The notes beneath the pieces are model-generated. The model was not told the origin of the DNA, did no database searches, and was given only the letters and a program-made list of their open reading frames with translations. The position numbers were made by a program, and so were the translations under genes. DNA of 64,000 nt, taken from Amphiura filiformis (Eukaryota > Echinodermata > Ophiuroidea > Amphilepidida > Amphiuridae). The stretch lies in assembly GCF_039555335.1 (NCBI RefSeq), contig NC_092628.1, positions 71,949,706 through 72,013,705 on the forward strand, read 5' to 3'. Below are positions 62,342 to 64,000 of the stretch, one piece after another (within the stretch, counting starts at the first letter, position 1; each line of letters opens with the position of its first letter).

Positions 62342-63100
62342 AGAGCGATAACCGCACCATAGCTGAACCATGTGGCTTCGGCAGTATATTATGGTAGGCC
62401 TATACCACTGTCATCATTGCATTTAAATTTCAGCTCAATTGAAGCATTTTGAAAACTTGACATTTGACCCCTTTATTGCCCCTTAATGACCTTAAATGAA
62501 TTTAAAAATATTTTAAACATGTTTAGAATGTCATAAGGATCATTGCGTTTAAATTTCAGCTCAATCGGACCATTTTGGAAAACTTGACCTTTGACCCCTT
62601 AATGACCTTAAATGAATTTTAAAATATTTTTTAAATGTTTACAATGTCATAAGGATCATTGCATTTAAATTTCAGCTCAATTGGAGCATTTTGACAACCT
62701 TGACCTTTGACCCCTTTATGACCCCTTAATGGCCTTAAATAAATTTTTAAATGTTTTAAACATGTTTAGAATGTCATAAGGATCATTGCATTTAAATTTA
62801 AGCTCAATCGGAGCATTTTCAGTTAAAATGACCTTTTTGACCCCTGTGACCCCTGGATGACCTCCGGACGTTTGGAAATATTTTTATTATATTCTTTATG
62901 TTTTCCTCTTTCATATGACACCACTCATGGGGTCATACCTTCGTGGCATTTAGAGATATGTCCATTTCAGACCAAATGGTTAGTCAGTAAGCTAGTAACT
63001 TAGTAAGTAAGCTAGTAAGTAAGCTAGTAAGTAAGCTAGTAAGTAAGCTAGTAACATTCACTCTTATAGGCTGATACCATTTCATGGTTCAGCAAAAATA
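62342..63100 (+). repeat. Dispersed repeat with internal minisatellite, copy 2
   Basis: Starts AGAGCGATAACCGCACCATA and ends CATGGTTCAGCAAAAA like copy 1 at 35416, but has about four internal units of roughly 90-130 bp (TGACCTTAAATGAATTT..., CATAAGGATCATTGC) and a longer TAAGTAAGCTAG tract at 62985-63055. Confidence 0.88.
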
Positions 63101-64000
63101 TGATATTCAAAAAGCGTAACTCAAAGCCCAGCGGCACAGTAGAGCCACATATGACCCTTAATTCTTGCTGTCTCTAGGTGAACATATGTATAGTGGGTTG
63201 TACATGGCGACAACCCACTATTGGCATGCTACATTTTATCTGATCAGAAGTGCAAAATTACATTTTTGTTTTTGCTAATTTTTAAGTGAGAATTACTTTT
63301 AAAAAATCTGTCTTCTTTCTTATAATAAAAATGTTAATTTGTTACATTTGGGGGGATTTTATGTGATTTCTGGATGTAAAAGAATATGGCTTTTGCAAGA
63401 ATAAACAAAACATGCATCTGATTTTGTTACATTGTAGACAGTGGCAGGGACTTTTACACACAAATCTGACAATTAGTTGCCACGCTGTGGACCTGACATT
63501 AAACCTATAATAGGGGGCTAATAAGCTAAATTATTTCTAAAGGTAGCACCCACTGGAATTTATAGGTCTTGTAACTAACGTCCACTTAAGCTCATGAAAT
63601 GTGGACCTGAAGTCTACTGTGAACATAGACACACCCCAGAGGATGATTTAAGGAAGCCCCATCATGCACTGTAAAAGCGTTATCACTAGAGTTTCACCTG
63701 CCACTTTACTTTTCAAATCCCATTGAACTCTGTGCAAAAGATGTTGTTTTAGAATTGCCCGTGTATCATTATTACTTGGTCGATTTCAGATCTAAAGTGA
63801 TGTATGCATGAAGGATAAATCACACCTTCTGTAGATAACATAAAATGTGAAATCGACCAACTTTTTAAAGGTGTTTTTATTGTAAATATATCTGTCCAAA
63901 TTCAAATTTAACCATGCACGTTTGTATGCAGTGGGCGGGCAGTGGTGTCATGTTCACTCACACAGCTATGCTAACCGCAAGACTTGCTGGGAAGTGCTTA
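63101..64000. other. Right edge; possible exon end at the boundary
   Basis: At 63950-64000 the minus strand has an open frame KHFPASLAVSIAV followed by a strong GTGAGTGAAC donor (phase 2). It might be an upstream exon of the membrane protein gene running off the window, but phase does not match the next known exon directly. Otherwise nothing recognised. Confidence 0.2.

Overview
This is an AT-rich window from an intron-rich animal genome. The exons found have GT-AG introns with consistent phases, intergenic space is large, and palindromic DNA transposon remnants are dense. The repeats, a gene with a RAG1-type N-terminus, and a gamma-glutamylamine cyclotransferase pair suggest a marine invertebrate deuterostome (echinoderm or hemichordate grade). 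That placement is inference; nothing in the window names the species.

Layout. (1) About 0.64-7.48 kb, plus strand: an 11-exon gene. Its N-terminus resembles the non-core part of RAG1: Cys/His pairs, a C3HC4 RING finger and a following zinc finger. The rest is a long domain with the look of a DDE-type transposase, unrelated by eye to the RAG1 core. From the first in-frame ATG the exons join to 858 codons without a break, but the more N-terminal zinc-binding segment is interrupted by a 2-base frameshift. This is the most interesting locus; N-RAG-TP-like elements described from molluscs are the closest thing I recall. (2) 11.2-14.7 kb: a 110-bp satellite array split by a 2,288-bp hAT-type element with exact 8-bp target duplication. 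(3) 14.97-20.94 kb, plus strand: six exons of a PPP-family serine/threonine phosphatase; the first exon(s) are not found. (4) 21-31 kb: no genes recognised; foldback/MITE elements of several families, including TTAA-flanked ones, and a tRNA-like sequence. (5) 31.8-38.3 kb, minus strand: two tandem two-exon gamma-glutamylaminecyclotransferase-like (GGACT/AIG2-like) genes from a local duplication that includes upstream sequence. (6) 39-48 kb: repeats only. (7) 48.37-60.41 kb, minus strand: the 3' part of a multi-pass membrane protein gene with a long Ser/Asn/His-rich cytoplasmic tail; its last exon appears to change reading frame near the C-terminus. Its 5' part lies beyond the window. (8) 60.4-64 kb: no exon recognised; it carries a second copy of a dispersed repeat also seen at 35.4 kb.

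The genes are unrelated in function and there is no operon logic. Most of the six-frame ORFs of 60-120 codons are chance openings in AT-rich or repeat DNA and are not listed. All family assignments are by eye from motifs; no database search was possible.
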